From NCBI GenBank assembly GCA_022483045.1, contig JAKVOA010000002.1, positions 426,501 to 490,500 on the forward strand: a stretch of 64,000 nucleotides of DNA, in the 5' to 3' direction. The translations under genes and the position numbers were made by a program. The notes below the pieces were generated by a model. That model saw only the letters and a list, made by a program, of their open reading frames with translations, ran no database searches and had not been told where the DNA came from. Every line of letters starts with the position of its first letter. The first letter of the stretch is position 1. Of the stretch, positions 54,166 through 63,511 are shown piece by piece. The DNA is from Oscillospiraceae bacterium. Lineage in GTDB: Bacteria; Bacillota; Clostridia; Oscillospirales; Acutalibacteraceae.

Positions 54166-54800
54166 TGCGGGTCCCCTTTCAGGCGGCGGGCAGCTTCGGC
54201 GGCGGAGTATACGCAGCCACAGTAATTTTGGCGGTAAAGATGGTACTGATGTGAAAGCAGAATGCTGCGCTGAAAGCCGCCGCGCTTTTTAAAGTCATTT
54301 GGCAGCCAGGCGATGCCGGTAGTTTCTGCCAGCTCTGCGCCGATTTCGTTGAGCTTCTGCGCGTTTTTGTGCGGGCTGATGGAAAGTGTCGTGGCAAAAT
54401 AATCGAATCCGCCGGCCTTGGCGGCCTTGGCGGCCTCTGACAGGCGCAGCCGGTAGCAGATAAAGCAGCGTTCGCCGCCCTCGGGCAGGTTTTCCAAGCC
54501 TTTTATAGCAGCGAAAAAGCGCTCAGGGTCATAGCGCCCCGGCAGAAACTGTACCGGCGTGGGCAGCGGCATTTCCCGGAGCAGGCGGCGGACTTCCGCC
54601 ACGCGTTTATCGTATTCTTCCTGTGAAGAAATATTCGGATTGTAGTAAAATAGGGTAATTGCAAAGTAAGCGGAGAGGTACTCTAATACATAACTGCTGC
54701 AGGGTGCACAGCAGGCGTGCAGCAGCAGCCGCGGCTTTTTCCCCTGCGGCAGATTTTGCAGCACTTTGTCGAGCGCCAGTTGATAATTCTGTTTCTGCAA
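54162..54800 (-). CDS. queH: epoxyqueuosine reductase QueH
   Basis: A 212-aa iron-sulfur protein that reduces epoxyqueuosine to queuosine in tRNA, the non-B12 alternative to QueG. Conserved cysteines are visible as LLLHACCAPCSSYVLEYL, RCFICYRLRL and NYCGCVYS. YYNPNISSQEEYDKRVAEV and TTLSISPHKNAQKLNEIG are family segments. The start ATG has AAAGGAGTTTT before it. It is followed by an HxlR regulator with overlapping codons; a 54829-54856 hairpin separates it from aspS. Confidence 0.94.
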   Translation of the reverse strand: MQKQNYQLALDKVLQNLPQGKKPRLLLHACCAPCSSYVLEYLSAYFAITLFYYNPNISSQEEYDKRVAEVRRLLREMPLPTPVQFLPGRYDPERFFAAIKGLENLPEGGERCFICYRLRLSEAAKAAKAGGFDYFATTLSISPHKNAQKLNEIGAELAETTGIAWLPNDFKKRGGFQRSILLSHQYHLYRQNYCGCVYSAAEAARRLKGDPQ

Positions 54801-54828
54801 TTTTTAAAACTCCTTTATCGTACAGTGA

Positions 54829-54856
54829 AGGCCGCGCTTGGTGCCTGCGCGGCCTT
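54829..54856 (-). terminator. hairpin after aspS
   Basis: AAGGCCGCGC and GCGCGGCCTT arms, without a T run on the minus strand; a weak terminator or processing stem. Confidence 0.35.
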
Positions 54857-54872
54857 TGCAGCAAAAAGCAGT

Positions 54873-56654
54873 TTATTCTTTCTTTTCGGCTGTGGCAATG
54901 TGCAGCTCATCAAGCTGCTGCTGGTCCACAATATCCGGTGCGTGCGACATCAGGTCTGCAGAAGAAGAGACCTTTGGGAAAGCAACTGTGTCGCGCATGT
55001 CATCAATGCCCAAAAGGACCATGACCAGGCGCTCGAGGCCCCAGGCCATGCCGCCGTGCGGCGGTGCGCCGTATTTCAGGGCGTTGAGCAGAAAACCAAA
55101 GCGGCGCTCGGCTTCTTCTGGTGTAAAGCCGAGGGCTTCCAGCATGCGTTCCTGTAGTTTTGTATCATGAATACGAATGCTGCCGCCGCCGGCCTCATAG
55201 CCGTTGATGACCATATCATAGGCAATGGAGCGCACAGAACCGGGGTCGCTTTCCAGCCGGTCCAAATCCTCTGGATTCGGCATGGTAAAGGGGTGGTGCA
55301 TTGCCATCCAGCGGCCCTCTTCTTTGCTGTACTCAAACATCGGGAAGTCAGTGATCCACAAAAGGCACGGATTGGATTTGTCAATGAGATTAAAGCGGCG
55401 TGCAAGCTCGCAGCGCAGGGCGCCTAATGCGGCATAGACAACGGTGTTGTCGTCGCTGGCCACTAAGAACAACACGTCGCCTGGCTGTGCGTCCATGGTT
55501 TCACGAATGGCCTTGGTCTCTTCTGGCGCAAGGAACTTTTCGTAGCTGCTGGTTTCTTTGTCGGCAAGACGGGTCCAGGCAAGGCCCTTTGCGCCGTAGC
55601 TCTTGATCCATTCGCCCAATTTGTCGATTTCTTTGCGGGAAAGGTCCTTTGCGTGGCCTTTCAGGTTGATGCCGCGTACAGAACCCGCAGGCAGAGCACC
55701 GGAAAATACGCGGAATGCCGTATTTTTCACGCAGCTGCTCACATCGTGCAGCTCCATGCCAAAGCGCAGGTCTGGCTTGTCCGAACCGAAGCGGTCCATC
55801 GCTTCCTGCCACTTCATGCGCGGCAGAGGCGTGGGAATGTCGATATTCAGCAGCTCTTTGTAGACTTTTTGAATAAAGCCCTCGCCAATGGCCATTACAT
55901 CGTCCTGTTCGACAAAGCTCATTTCAAAGTCGATTTGGGTAAATTCGGGCTGGCGGTCGGCACGCAGATCTTCATCGCGGAAGCAGCGTGCAATCTGCAT
56001 ATAGCGGTCAAAACCGGAAATCATCAAAAGCTGCTTGTAGAGCTGAGGGCTCTGTGGCAGGGCAAAAAACTTACCGGGGAAAATACGGCTGGGCACCAGA
56101 TAATCGCGTGCACCCTCTGGGGTGGATTTGATAAGGTCCGGGGTCTCAATTTCCAAAAATCCGTTGTCGTCAAAGTAATCGTGTGCGCACTTCGTAATGC
56201 GGTGGCGCGCCATCAGGATACGCTGCATGTCAGGGCGGCGCAGGTCCAAAAAGCGGTAGCGCAGGCGGGTTTCATTTGAAACGTTGGAGTTTTCCTCGAT
56301 TGCAAAGGGCGGCGTTTCACTTTTGGAAAGAATGCGCAGTTCCCTGACAGCCAGCTCCACATCGCCGGTGGGCAGGTCAGGGTTTTTGCTGGTGCGTTCG
56401 CGCACCACGCCGGTTGCCGCCAGAACAAACTCGCTGCGGCAGGTAAAGGCCTTGTGAAAGACCTCTTTGTCGGTTTCTTCGTCAAACGCAAGCTGCATAA
56501 TGCCAGAGCGGTCGCGCAGGTCAATAAAAATCAGCTGGCCCAGGTCGCGCTGACGCTGTACCCAGCCGCATAAAGTCAGTGTTTTTCCGGCATCGGAAAG
56601 CCGCGGCTCGCTGCAGTAACAGCTGCGCTTCAGCCCCGTCATAAATTCTGCCAT
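54873..56654 (-). CDS. aspS: aspartyl-tRNA synthetase (bacterial type)
   Basis: A 593-aa class II synthetase with an N-terminal OB-fold (LCGWVQRQRDLGQLIFIDLRDRSG), motif 2 FRDEDLRADRQPEFTQIDFEMS, a bacterial GAD insertion domain (about 285-420) and motif 3 GMAWGLERLVMVLLG. It charges tRNA-Asp; whether it also charges tRNA-Asn cannot be told. hisS lies 130 bases upstream on the same strand, the usual hisS-aspS order, with a perfect palindrome between. No T-box leader was seen. Confidence 0.97.
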   Translation of the reverse strand: MAEFMTGLKRSCYCSEPRLSDAGKTLTLCGWVQRQRDLGQLIFIDLRDRSGIMQLAFDEETDKEVFHKAFTCRSEFVLAATGVVRERTSKNPDLPTGDVELAVRELRILSKSETPPFAIEENSNVSNETRLRYRFLDLRRPDMQRILMARHRITKCAHDYFDDNGFLEIETPDLIKSTPEGARDYLVPSRIFPGKFFALPQSPQLYKQLLMISGFDRYMQIARCFRDEDLRADRQPEFTQIDFEMSFVEQDDVMAIGEGFIQKVYKELLNIDIPTPLPRMKWQEAMDRFGSDKPDLRFGMELHDVSSCVKNTAFRVFSGALPAGSVRGINLKGHAKDLSRKEIDKLGEWIKSYGAKGLAWTRLADKETSSYEKFLAPEETKAIRETMDAQPGDVLFLVASDDNTVVYAALGALRCELARRFNLIDKSNPCLLWITDFPMFEYSKEEGRWMAMHHPFTMPNPEDLDRLESDPGSVRSIAYDMVINGYEAGGGSIRIHDTKLQERMLEALGFTPEEAERRFGFLLNALKYGAPPHGGMAWGLERLVMVLLGIDDMRDTVAFPKVSSSADLMSHAPDIVDQQQLDELHIATAEKKE

Positions 56655-56689
56655 AATGTGCCTCCAGTAAATAACATTTATATTAAGGA

Positions 56690-56711
56690 CTTTTACTGCA
56701 TGCAGTAAAAG
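56690..56711. repeat. perfect 22-bp palindrome between hisS and aspS
   Basis: CTTTTACTGCATGCAGTAAAAG reads the same on both strands. It lies 36 bases before aspS, too close to be a simple terminator of hisS without affecting aspS. It could be an operator or a processing stem. Confidence 0.6.
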
Positions 56712-56783
56712 AAAATATTGAATGGAACTTCTGCTGCCGAGCGGTTACCCTCGCCCGCATCCTTTTATCATGAAGTACTGCTG

Positions 56784-58079
56784 TTAAAAAGCCTGAATTA
56801 AAGAGGAGTACCGGTCCATAGCAGCAAAAGCTTTGGCAAAGTTTTCGTTAAGCGGCAGGTCGTTCTGCTCACCGGTCTCCATATTTTTAACAGAAACCTT
56901 TTGGTTGGTGAGTTCGTCGTCGCCAAGCACCATGCTGTAGCGTGCCCCGATTTTATTGGCGTACTTCATCTGTGCTTTCAGCCCGCGGCCCAGGTCATCA
57001 AAAGCGGCGGCAATGCCGGATGAGCGCAGTTCTGCAGCGAGTACAAGGCTCTTCTGCCGGGCAGCATCACCAATGCTTGCAATGTACAGGTCACACTTTT
57101 GAGCCTGCGGAAATTCAATTTTTTGTGCTTCCATCAAAAGCAGCAGGCGGTCAAGCCCCAGGCCGAAGCCGAGCGCCGGCATAGCGGGACCGCCCAGTTC
57201 CTCTACTAAACCGTCATAGCGCCCGCCGCCGCATACGGTGCCCTGGCTGCCGAGGTCGTTGGTTGTAAATTCAAAAACGGTACGGGTATAGTAATCCAAC
57301 CCACGCACAATGCGGTCGTTGATTTGATAGGAAATGCCCAGGGCAGTCAGCGCTGCTTTCACTTTTTCAAAGTGTGCTTTGCAGTCCTCACAGAGATAGT
57401 CGAGAATTGAGGGCGCATTTTCGCCGATTTTATGGCAGATTTCCGACTTGCAGTCTAAAATGCGCATGGGGTTGCGGTCAAGCCGGGAAAGGCAGGTTTC
57501 GCACAGCTGGTCTTTATATTGGCCAAAGTAGTCCTGCAGGGCTTTGGTATAAGCCGCGCGGCAGGTCGGGCAGCCGATAGAGTTGAGTTCAAGTGCCAGG
57601 TCTTTTACGCCCAGGCGTTTAAAAATAGAGTCTGCAATCGAGATGACTTCGGCGTCGGCCAGCGGGTCGGCAGAGCCGTACATTTCCACACCGAACTGGT
57701 GAAATTCACGCAGACGGCCTTTCTGTGCCTTTTCATAGCGGTAACAGGAAGTTTCATACCACAGTTTCTGCGGCAGAGCAGCGGCATAAAGGCCGTGCTC
57801 AAGCAGGGCGCGGGTCGCGCCGGCAGTGCCTTCTGGCCGCAGCGTAATGGAACGGTCACCTCTGTCGCGGAAGGTATACATTTCTTTTTGCACAACGTCG
57901 GTGGTGTCGCCTACACCGCGCTGAAACAGTTCCGTATGTTCAAAAACCGGTGTGCGCACTTCCGCAAAGCCGTGCAGAGCGGCTTCTTCGCGCAGTACCT
58001 GCTCAACAGTCTGCCACTTTTCGCTTTGCCCGGGCAAAATATCTTGTGTGCCGCGGGGCGCTTGTGTAATCAGTTCCAT
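56784..58079 (-). CDS. hisS: histidyl-tRNA synthetase
   Basis: A 431-aa class II synthetase. RGTQDILPGQSEKW starts it, motif 2 is YETSCYRYEKAQKGRLREFHQFG, the histidine signatures are VRGLDYYTRTVFEF and LGFGLGLDRLLLLME (motif 3), and an anticodon domain follows from about 335. The start at 58079 (MELITQAPRG) has AGGAGGGAA in front; a longer in-frame start would add 27 unrelated residues. TATAAT about 35 bases upstream is a probable -10. Confidence 0.97.
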   Translation of the reverse strand: MELITQAPRGTQDILPGQSEKWQTVEQVLREEAALHGFAEVRTPVFEHTELFQRGVGDTTDVVQKEMYTFRDRGDRSITLRPEGTAGATRALLEHGLYAAALPQKLWYETSCYRYEKAQKGRLREFHQFGVEMYGSADPLADAEVISIADSIFKRLGVKDLALELNSIGCPTCRAAYTKALQDYFGQYKDQLCETCLSRLDRNPMRILDCKSEICHKIGENAPSILDYLCEDCKAHFEKVKAALTALGISYQINDRIVRGLDYYTRTVFEFTTNDLGSQGTVCGGGRYDGLVEELGGPAMPALGFGLGLDRLLLLMEAQKIEFPQAQKCDLYIASIGDAARQKSLVLAAELRSSGIAAAFDDLGRGLKAQMKYANKIGARYSMVLGDDELTNQKVSVKNMETGEQNDLPLNENFAKAFAAMDRYSSLIQAF

Positions 58080-58160
58080 GAAAATTCCCTCCTGTATTCT
58101 GACCTGCTCATTATAACATATTAAAATAGCAAAGGAAAGGGCAAAGTACCCCTGCCGCAA

Positions 58161-58613
58161 AGACGCCGCGGGCGGCCATCTGAAGACGTATGCCTGTCAT
58201 AAAGTGCAGTTTTCACGCTCCGTTCAGCTCTTTCCCGACTGCTTATTTTTACACTTCTTTGATTTCACAAGGTGCGCCGCCGGGCCTTTCGACATAAAAA
58301 GCAACAAAAAAATTTTGCACGATGTAATTTCGTTATTGACAAATTAAAAGGGAATAGTATACCTTGGACAATAAAAAATAACGGAATTTTAAACAAAAAG
58401 AAAAGCTTTACACGATTTCGCGTACAAAGTAAGATTAAAATCCAATGCAAGGACAATCAATGCAGTTTGTGGCAAATCGCACCAACAAGAATCCCCTAAA
58501 GCACGGCAGCCAGGAATATTTGTATGTGAACTGCTTGTCCTTTTTATCGGCTGAAAAAGCGCAGGCGGTTTGACATAGGTACTTAAAATTCAACTTCTGA
58601 AAAGATAAGTAAA
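58161..58613. other. AT-rich stretch without a supported gene
   Basis: Between the hisS promoter and the small secreted-like ORF I see no gene, only short frames in both directions and AT-rich DNA. It borders a decayed IS copy and may itself be remnant DNA. Confidence 0.5.
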
Positions 58614-58838
58614 ATGACAAGAGACCAAAAAATTCTTGCCGCAGCCGCATCTTTTGCAATTATGGCTGCGTGCGCTGTTCCTGCTTTTGCAGGGAGTGAT
58701 GGCTGGACTGATTGTGGATTGCCAATGTACCGCAATGGATCTACATTAGCCGTTGCACCGGTCTGGAGTGGTTATCCTGCCGTTTCAACTTCCAGAGGCG
58801 TTGAGCCGGCGATAATGTGGCAAGCCACACATTTCTAA
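58614..58838 (+). CDS. short secreted-like ORF running into an IS remnant
   Basis: A 74-codon frame. Residues 1-27 look like a signal peptide: TRDQK, a hydrophobic core (ILAAAASFAIMAACAVPAFA) and an AFA cleavage site. The mature part (GSDGWTDCGLPMYRNG) is not recognised. The last eight or so residues come from IS30-derived DNA, because transposase homology begins at about 58812 in another frame. So it is probably the 5' end of a gene cut by the IS. The ribosome binding site is weak. Confidence 0.4.
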   Translation: MTRDQKILAAAASFAIMAACAVPAFAGSDGWTDCGLPMYRNGSTLAVAPVWSGYPAVSTSRGVEPAIMWQATHF

Positions 58839-59339
58839 ACGTTTACACGGAAAAAGTATTGACCTTCGGCCTGCGGAAGTGGCGGAAAAAATTTGATTTG
58901 AACATTGGGAGTCAGACACTGCAATTGGCCAAAAAAGAAGGGCGGACCGGTGACGTTCACGATTGTGGAACGCCTGACCGGCGGGGTACTATCTTACCAT
59001 TCGTATTCAGGAGAAAACGACACAGGGCGTTGCGGATGTCATGCGGCAGCTGCACCATGAATTATGCAGTCAGTTTTCCAAAGCTTTTCGCACGATGACT
59101 ACCAATAATGGTAGCGAGTTCGCCGCTTTATGCCCAAAGGAATATCTACGAACAACTACACTGATGAACAGGTCCTCATATTCTCTGATGGAATCAATGC
59201 GATGCCCAGAAAGCGGCTGAACTTATATACTCCTGAGAAATTGTTTGAAGAACACCTTGACCTAATTTACAAACTTAAAATTTGGGATACTTTATTCTGA
59301 CGCAGTGTTCAATTCGTTATTATGATTTTATAATTTTCG
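58812..59339 (+). mobile_element. decayed, truncated IS30-family copy
   Basis: Homology to the transposase at 10.4-11.5 kb starts at KPHISKRLHGKSIDLRPAEV and continues through stops and frameshifts with FEHWESDT, TIVERLTGG, MTTNNGSEFAA, then, after an internal deletion, PKEYLRTTT and PRKRLNLYTPEKLFEEHLDL. The 3' end carries a terminal repeat (59305-59339, GTGTTCAATTCGTTATTATG onward) matching that of the intact copy. The left end and the N-terminal half are missing. It cannot make an active transposase. Confidence 0.8.
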
Positions 59340-59455
59340 AAAGATATTGCGGAAACCGAAAATGCCTAATTGTTTACGCATGGAAGTGTTTTGCAGAGAG
59401 ATTCGTTTATTTGCCGCATTCATAAAGGAAAGGTGCGGGTCCTGAAAAGAATATA

Positions 59456-59490
59456 AAAAGCCGCACAGCGATAAAAGCTGTGCGGCTTTT
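59456..59490 (-). terminator. terminator after mgsA
   Basis: GCCGCACAGC and GCTGTGCGGC arms with T runs on both sides, so it can work in both directions; mgsA ends 29 bases before it. Confidence 0.8.
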
Positions 59491-59518
59491 TGATTGTAGA
59501 GGGAAATAGAAAGGAAAC

Positions 59519-59923
59519 TTAACCTTTTGGATTTAAAATATTGCGCCAGTCAAGGTCGCCGCGCTCCAGTCCGTGAATCAGGACTTCAGCGGTGGCAATG
59601 TTGGTGGCAACCGGGATATTGTGCATGTCGCACAGGCGCAGCATATTCATATCGTTTGGTTCGCTCGGTTTTGCCGTCAGCGGGTCACGGAAAAAGAGCA
59701 GCAAATCCACTTCATTGCACGCAATGCGCGCGGCGATTTGCTGGTCGCCGCCCTGGCTGCCGCTCAAGAATTTCTGAATTGGAAGGCCGGTCGCTTCGCT
59801 GACCAGCTTGCCGGTCGTCCCTGTCGCGCACAGATCATGCCGGCTGAGTACACCGCAGTATGCGATACAAAACTGTACCATCAATTCTTTTTTTGCGTCA
59901 TGCGCAATCAATGCAATGTTCAT
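59519..59923 (-). CDS. mgsA: methylglyoxal synthase
   Basis: A 134-aa enzyme converting dihydroxyacetone phosphate to methylglyoxal and phosphate, a bypass under phosphate limitation. [14 protein letters not shown] starts it, with ATGTTGKLV (phosphate site), [24 protein letters not shown] and [10 protein letters not shown]. The start at 59923 (MNIALIAHD) has GGAGG eleven bases upstream; a longer frame adds 26 residues. It follows minD after about 80 bases. Placing mgsA at the end of the mre-min cluster is common in Clostridia. Confidence 0.96.
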   Translation of the reverse strand: MNIALIAHDAKKELMVQFCIAYCGVLSRHDLCATGTTGKLVSEATGLPIQKFLSGSQGGDQQIAARIACNEVDLLLFFRDPLTAKPSEPNDMNMLRLCDMHNIPVATNIATAEVLIHGLERGDLDWRNILNPKG

Positions 59924-60007
59924 GGAACCAAAGGCCTCCTTCAAAGGCACCCCTGCATGTGCAGAGGGGAGATATATGTAAGGTAAAATCACGAAGAACA
60001 AATCAGT

Positions 60008-60751
60008 CTAAAGCTTTTGCAGCGAGGGCAGCGGTACATCGCGGCCCTCCAGGCGCAGCGCAAGCCGGGCAAATGCCATAGCGGCCGGGCTGTTTTTAGG
60101 CGGCAGTTCTTTGGCTGCGGTTGCCTGCAGGGCGGGGTCCTCGGGAATAACGGCGATCAGCTGAATACCAGTCGCATCAATGACGGCGTCCAAATCACTG
60201 AAAAAGTGGGCACGGCGGAAACACTCCGGCGAAAAGCGGTTGATTACCAGGCGCTGTTCACGAATCCCCTGCTCTAACAGCTGACCACGCACCTTTGCTG
60301 CTGCTGCTGCGCTGACTCCGTCCGGTGTAGAGACAACAACCGCGCGGTCAGCTGCAGCGCACGCGCTGCGAAAACCAGCGCCTACGCCGGCGGGGCAGTC
60401 GATGAGGATATGGTCATAGTGGCGCGCGAGCGCTGGAACCAGCTGACGCATGACGCCCGTACTGACAAGATCCTCTTCATGGAGCGGGGCAGGAATTAGG
60501 AATAGACCGGGCATAAAGGGACTTTGGTAAATGGCCTTTGCCGGTGAGGTGGTGCCGGCGACAACATCAGAAAGGTCAAAGACGCGCCGTTGTGAAACGC
60601 CCAGCAGCATGTCCAGGCAGCCCAATCCCGCATCACAATCCAGCAGCAAAACCCGTCTGCCGCGTGCAGCGAGGGCAAGGCCCATATGCGCGGTTGTGGT
60701 GGATTTGCCAACCCCGCCTTTTCCAGATGTAATTACCGTTACTGCTCCCAT
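60008..60751 (-). CDS. minD: MinD-like division-site ATPase
   Basis: A 247-aa ATPase of the MinD/ParA group: VITSGKGGVGKSTTTAHMGLAL (deviant Walker A), VLLLDCDAGLGCLDMLLG and HILIDCPAGVGAGF. MinD places the division septum with MinC. The usual C-terminal amphipathic membrane helix (a pattern like FLKRLFGG) is not visible; this protein ends RDVPLPSLQKL. No minC or minE is found next to it: PBP2 is upstream, mgsA downstream. So it may use another membrane-binding mode or partner. Family membership is sure, the exact role less so. Confidence 0.88.
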   Translation of the reverse strand: MGAVTVITSGKGGVGKSTTTAHMGLALAARGRRVLLLDCDAGLGCLDMLLGVSQRRVFDLSDVVAGTTSPAKAIYQSPFMPGLFLIPAPLHEEDLVSTGVMRQLVPALARHYDHILIDCPAGVGAGFRSACAAADRAVVVSTPDGVSAAAAAKVRGQLLEQGIREQRLVINRFSPECFRRAHFFSDLDAVIDATGIQLIAVIPEDPALQATAAKELPPKNSPAAMAFARLALRLEGRDVPLPSLQKL

Positions 60752-60900
60752 ACTAACAACCTCATGATAATACTAGCACATTAAACCGATATAGTCAAAG
60801 ATTTTATCTTTCGTTTTCATTTCTTTGTGAAATGTACCCAAAAAACAGGCCTTAAATTTTATAAAGCAACTTGCACAAAAACAATTAACATACTTATGCA

Positions 60901-62973
60901 CTATTGCGACGCTGAAGAACTTGATGAGGACTGGTTTACTTTGAAGTAGGCATCGTAAATAGCCTTTGCCACGTTTTGGCTGTACTTACCTTTTTCGCCG
61001 TGCTCAATCACCACTGCAATTGCAATCTGTGGGTTATCGTAAGGCGCAAAAGTAATGAATGTCGTGTTGGAGGCGCGACTGGTTTCTGCGGTACCGGTTT
61101 TTGCAGCCACCGCAATGGGGTAACTGGCAAAGGTACCAGAGGCAGTGCCACTGGTGCACACTTTGCGCATACCGGCTTTTACAATATCCAGATTTTCTTT
61201 GGAAAGAAAACTGTAAGAGCTGTTGTCGGTGTACGTTTCAGGTGTTACAGTGGAAATAACTTTCTTGCGGCTGTAGTCGGTCACGTGGTCTACCAGATGC
61301 TCTTGCTTGCGGGTGCCGTTGTTTGCGATTGTAGCTACATAAGAGGCCAGCTGTGCCGGCGTAAAGGCGTTATCGCTCTGTCCGATAGCGGCCTGAATGG
61401 TATCTGTTTCGTACCAAGTGCCGCCGCTGGCTTTCTTCTCACCGGGGCCGGCAAGGGTGCCGGTGCTTTCTGCTATTTCCACGCCGGTTTTTTCACCAAG
61501 ACCGAGCTTTTTGCAGTAGACGTTCATGTTTGCAATTTTTGTATGATAGCCGGTCTCAAAGAAGAAAATGTTGCAGGACTTTGCCAGTGCATCTTCCACG
61601 GTAATTGCGCCGTGGTTGCCTTCACAGGTCGGGGTGTAGCCGCTGCTTTCAAAGCGCAGGTAGCGGTGGTTGCACACAAAGGTCGTGTTGCTGTTGATAA
61701 TGCCCTCCTGCAGTGCGGCAAGAGCAACCGCCGGCTTAAAAATAGAACCAGGCGTATAGGCGCTGCCAAAAGAGCGGTCAATCAGCGGATTAGAGGAATC
61801 GCTGAGCAGCTTTTCTGTATAAGCCGTGTCCGAGGGGTACTTGGAAAGGTCATACGTGGGATAAGAGGCCGCAGCCAGTACAGAAAAATCTTTTACATTT
61901 AATACAACAACGCCGCCGCCTTTGCACATGCTCTGTGCAGAGTGGGCAGCCTGCACGTTTGTGGCCAACGCCTGCGCGGCCACTTTCTGCAGGTTTGCAT
62001 CAATCGTCAAAAAAACGGTGTTGCCGTTGACCGGCGCAGTCAAGACGGTCGAGCCAGTCACCTTGCCTTTTGAGTCGACAACCAGATTCTTTTTGCCTTC
62101 TGTGCCGCGCAGGGTGCTTTCCATAGCGCTTTCAATACCGGAAGTGCCCAGCCGGTCGTCCAGGTGGTAGCCTTTACTTTTCAGCTTGCTGTACTGCTTT
62201 TCAGAAATGGCGCCCATTGTACCCACAACCTGGGGAATCAGAGAACTGTTTGGATTTTGGCGGGTCGTGGTGACTTTTGATACTACACCGGGCAGGCTGT
62301 CGCTGTTTTCGCTGACGATTTCTACGGTCTCGCGGCTGATGTCCTCTGCAAACGTGTAGGGCGTATTTAAAGAATAATCAAATCCCTGCAGGGTCATTGC
62401 GTAGCGCACCGAAACAACTTTGCGCAGGTCTGCTTTGCTGTAGCCGGCGGTAGGGCTGCTGCTGGACGTGGTGCTTTTAAAGTATTTGCTGATGAGATTC
62501 TGCATGCAGGTCTGTGCGTTTGCATAGGTGTTTACATCCAGAAAGTCTTTCGATTTTAAATATTTGATTTCCGACTCAGAATTGGCCTTAAAGGAATAGT
62601 TTCCGCTTGCGTCCATGACAATCGGCAGGGTATCCAGCCACTTTTCGCCGCGCTTTTCCAGCAGGTTTATCAGCCGCAGAATTGTGGAGTTCTCTGAAGA
62701 AGAAGTCATATAGGCGTGGTCAAACTGCAGAGAATAGCCGGTTTTGTTGGTGGCAAGGCCGACACCGTTTTTGTCAACGATTTCGCCGCGATTTGTGGAC
62801 ATAGTCACTGAGGTCTGGCTGCTTTTTTCGGCGTCTTGCAGAGCAGCGGCACCGTCGACAATCTGCCACTGAAAAAGGCGCGCAATAAACACCGCTGCCA
62901 GCAGCAGCGACACAGCGGCGCAAAAAATGTAGCGGCCGGTAAGTGTATGTTTGCGTTTTATGGGACGGCGCAT
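60901..62973 (-). CDS. mrdA: penicillin-binding protein 2 (elongation transpeptidase)
   Basis: A 690-aa class B PBP with a short cytoplasmic tail, one membrane helix (about 15-35), a dimerisation domain (STNRGEIVDKNGVGLATN) and a transpeptidase domain with TPGSIFKPAVAL (S-x-x-K), SCN (S-x-N) and AKTGTAETS (K-T-G). A Ser-rich tail ends it. It cross-links peptidoglycan during rod elongation with RodA and MreBCD; mreD and mreC are directly upstream. The ATG has AGGAGGATCCTC before it. Confidence 0.95.
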   Translation of the reverse strand: MRRPIKRKHTLTGRYIFCAAVSLLLAAVFIARLFQWQIVDGAAALQDAEKSSQTSVTMSTNRGEIVDKNGVGLATNKTGYSLQFDHAYMTSSSENSTILRLINLLEKRGEKWLDTLPIVMDASGNYSFKANSESEIKYLKSKDFLDVNTYANAQTCMQNLISKYFKSTTSSSSPTAGYSKADLRKVVSVRYAMTLQGFDYSLNTPYTFAEDISRETVEIVSENSDSLPGVVSKVTTTRQNPNSSLIPQVVGTMGAISEKQYSKLKSKGYHLDDRLGTSGIESAMESTLRGTEGKKNLVVDSKGKVTGSTVLTAPVNGNTVFLTIDANLQKVAAQALATNVQAAHSAQSMCKGGGVVVLNVKDFSVLAAASYPTYDLSKYPSDTAYTEKLLSDSSNPLIDRSFGSAYTPGSIFKPAVALAALQEGIINSNTTFVCNHRYLRFESSGYTPTCEGNHGAITVEDALAKSCNIFFFETGYHTKIANMNVYCKKLGLGEKTGVEIAESTGTLAGPGEKKASGGTWYETDTIQAAIGQSDNAFTPAQLASYVATIANNGTRKQEHLVDHVTDYSRKKVISTVTPETYTDNSSYSFLSKENLDIVKAGMRKVCTSGTASGTFASYPIAVAAKTGTAETSRASNTTFITFAPYDNPQIAIAVVIEHGEKGKYSQNVAKAIYDAYFKVNQSSSSSSASQ

Positions 62974-63007
62974 TAGAGGATCCTCCTTTTCTGCAGAAAT
63001 CGCAGCT

Positions 63008-63511
63008 TTACAATATGCGCAGGGCTATGACACGGTTTAGCGCATAAATCGGGAAAGAAAGCGCGATAGTATAAAGGAACTGCGGCAAATAGTGCTGTAG
63101 CAGCGCGTAGGCGGGGTCTGCATACCCCAGAGAAACGTAAAACAGAAGCCACTGCAGCAAAACGGTAATCGCCATGGCAATGCTGCACACAAGAAAGGCA
63201 GTCATAACATTTGCCTGCAGCAGCTCGGTTGCAAGATAACTGACAATAAAACAGACAACAGTTAAGATAATTGCGTGCAGGCCAAGAACCCCGCTGTTTG
63301 TGCCCGCGTCGATGAGCAGGCCGCAGAACAGGCCAAATACGGTAGAGGCTGTCTGCGGCTCAAACAGGGCAATGGTCACCGCGGCCGGCACCAGCAGCAG
63401 CGGCCGCGCATAGTGGATAACCGGCAGAAGATCCGGTGTCTGTTGCAATAGGAAAAACAGCAGAATCTCTAGGAAAAATGCCAGATACCGCAGGTGCTTT
63501 GCGTGCTTCAT
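63008..63511 (-). CDS. mreD: rod shape-determining protein MreD
   Basis: A 167-aa protein with five to six transmembrane helices filling nearly the whole length, starting MKHAKHLRYLAFFLEILLFF. Size, topology and place between mreC and pbp2 identify it as MreD, a membrane partner of the elongasome. Its ATG overlaps the mreC stop by four bases, so the two are coupled. Confidence 0.9.
   Translation of the reverse strand: MKHAKHLRYLAFFLEILLFFLLQQTPDLLPVIHYARPLLLVPAAVTIALFEPQTASTVFGLFCGLLIDAGTNSGVLGLHAIILTVVCFIVSYLATELLQANVMTAFLVCSIAMAITVLLQWLLFYVSLGYADPAYALLQHYLPQFLYTIALSFPIYALNRVIALRIL

Noticed and set aside
56655..58265. T-box leaders for aspS or hisS
   Set aside because: The conserved GGTGGTACCGCG element is absent on the minus strand upstream of both genes.
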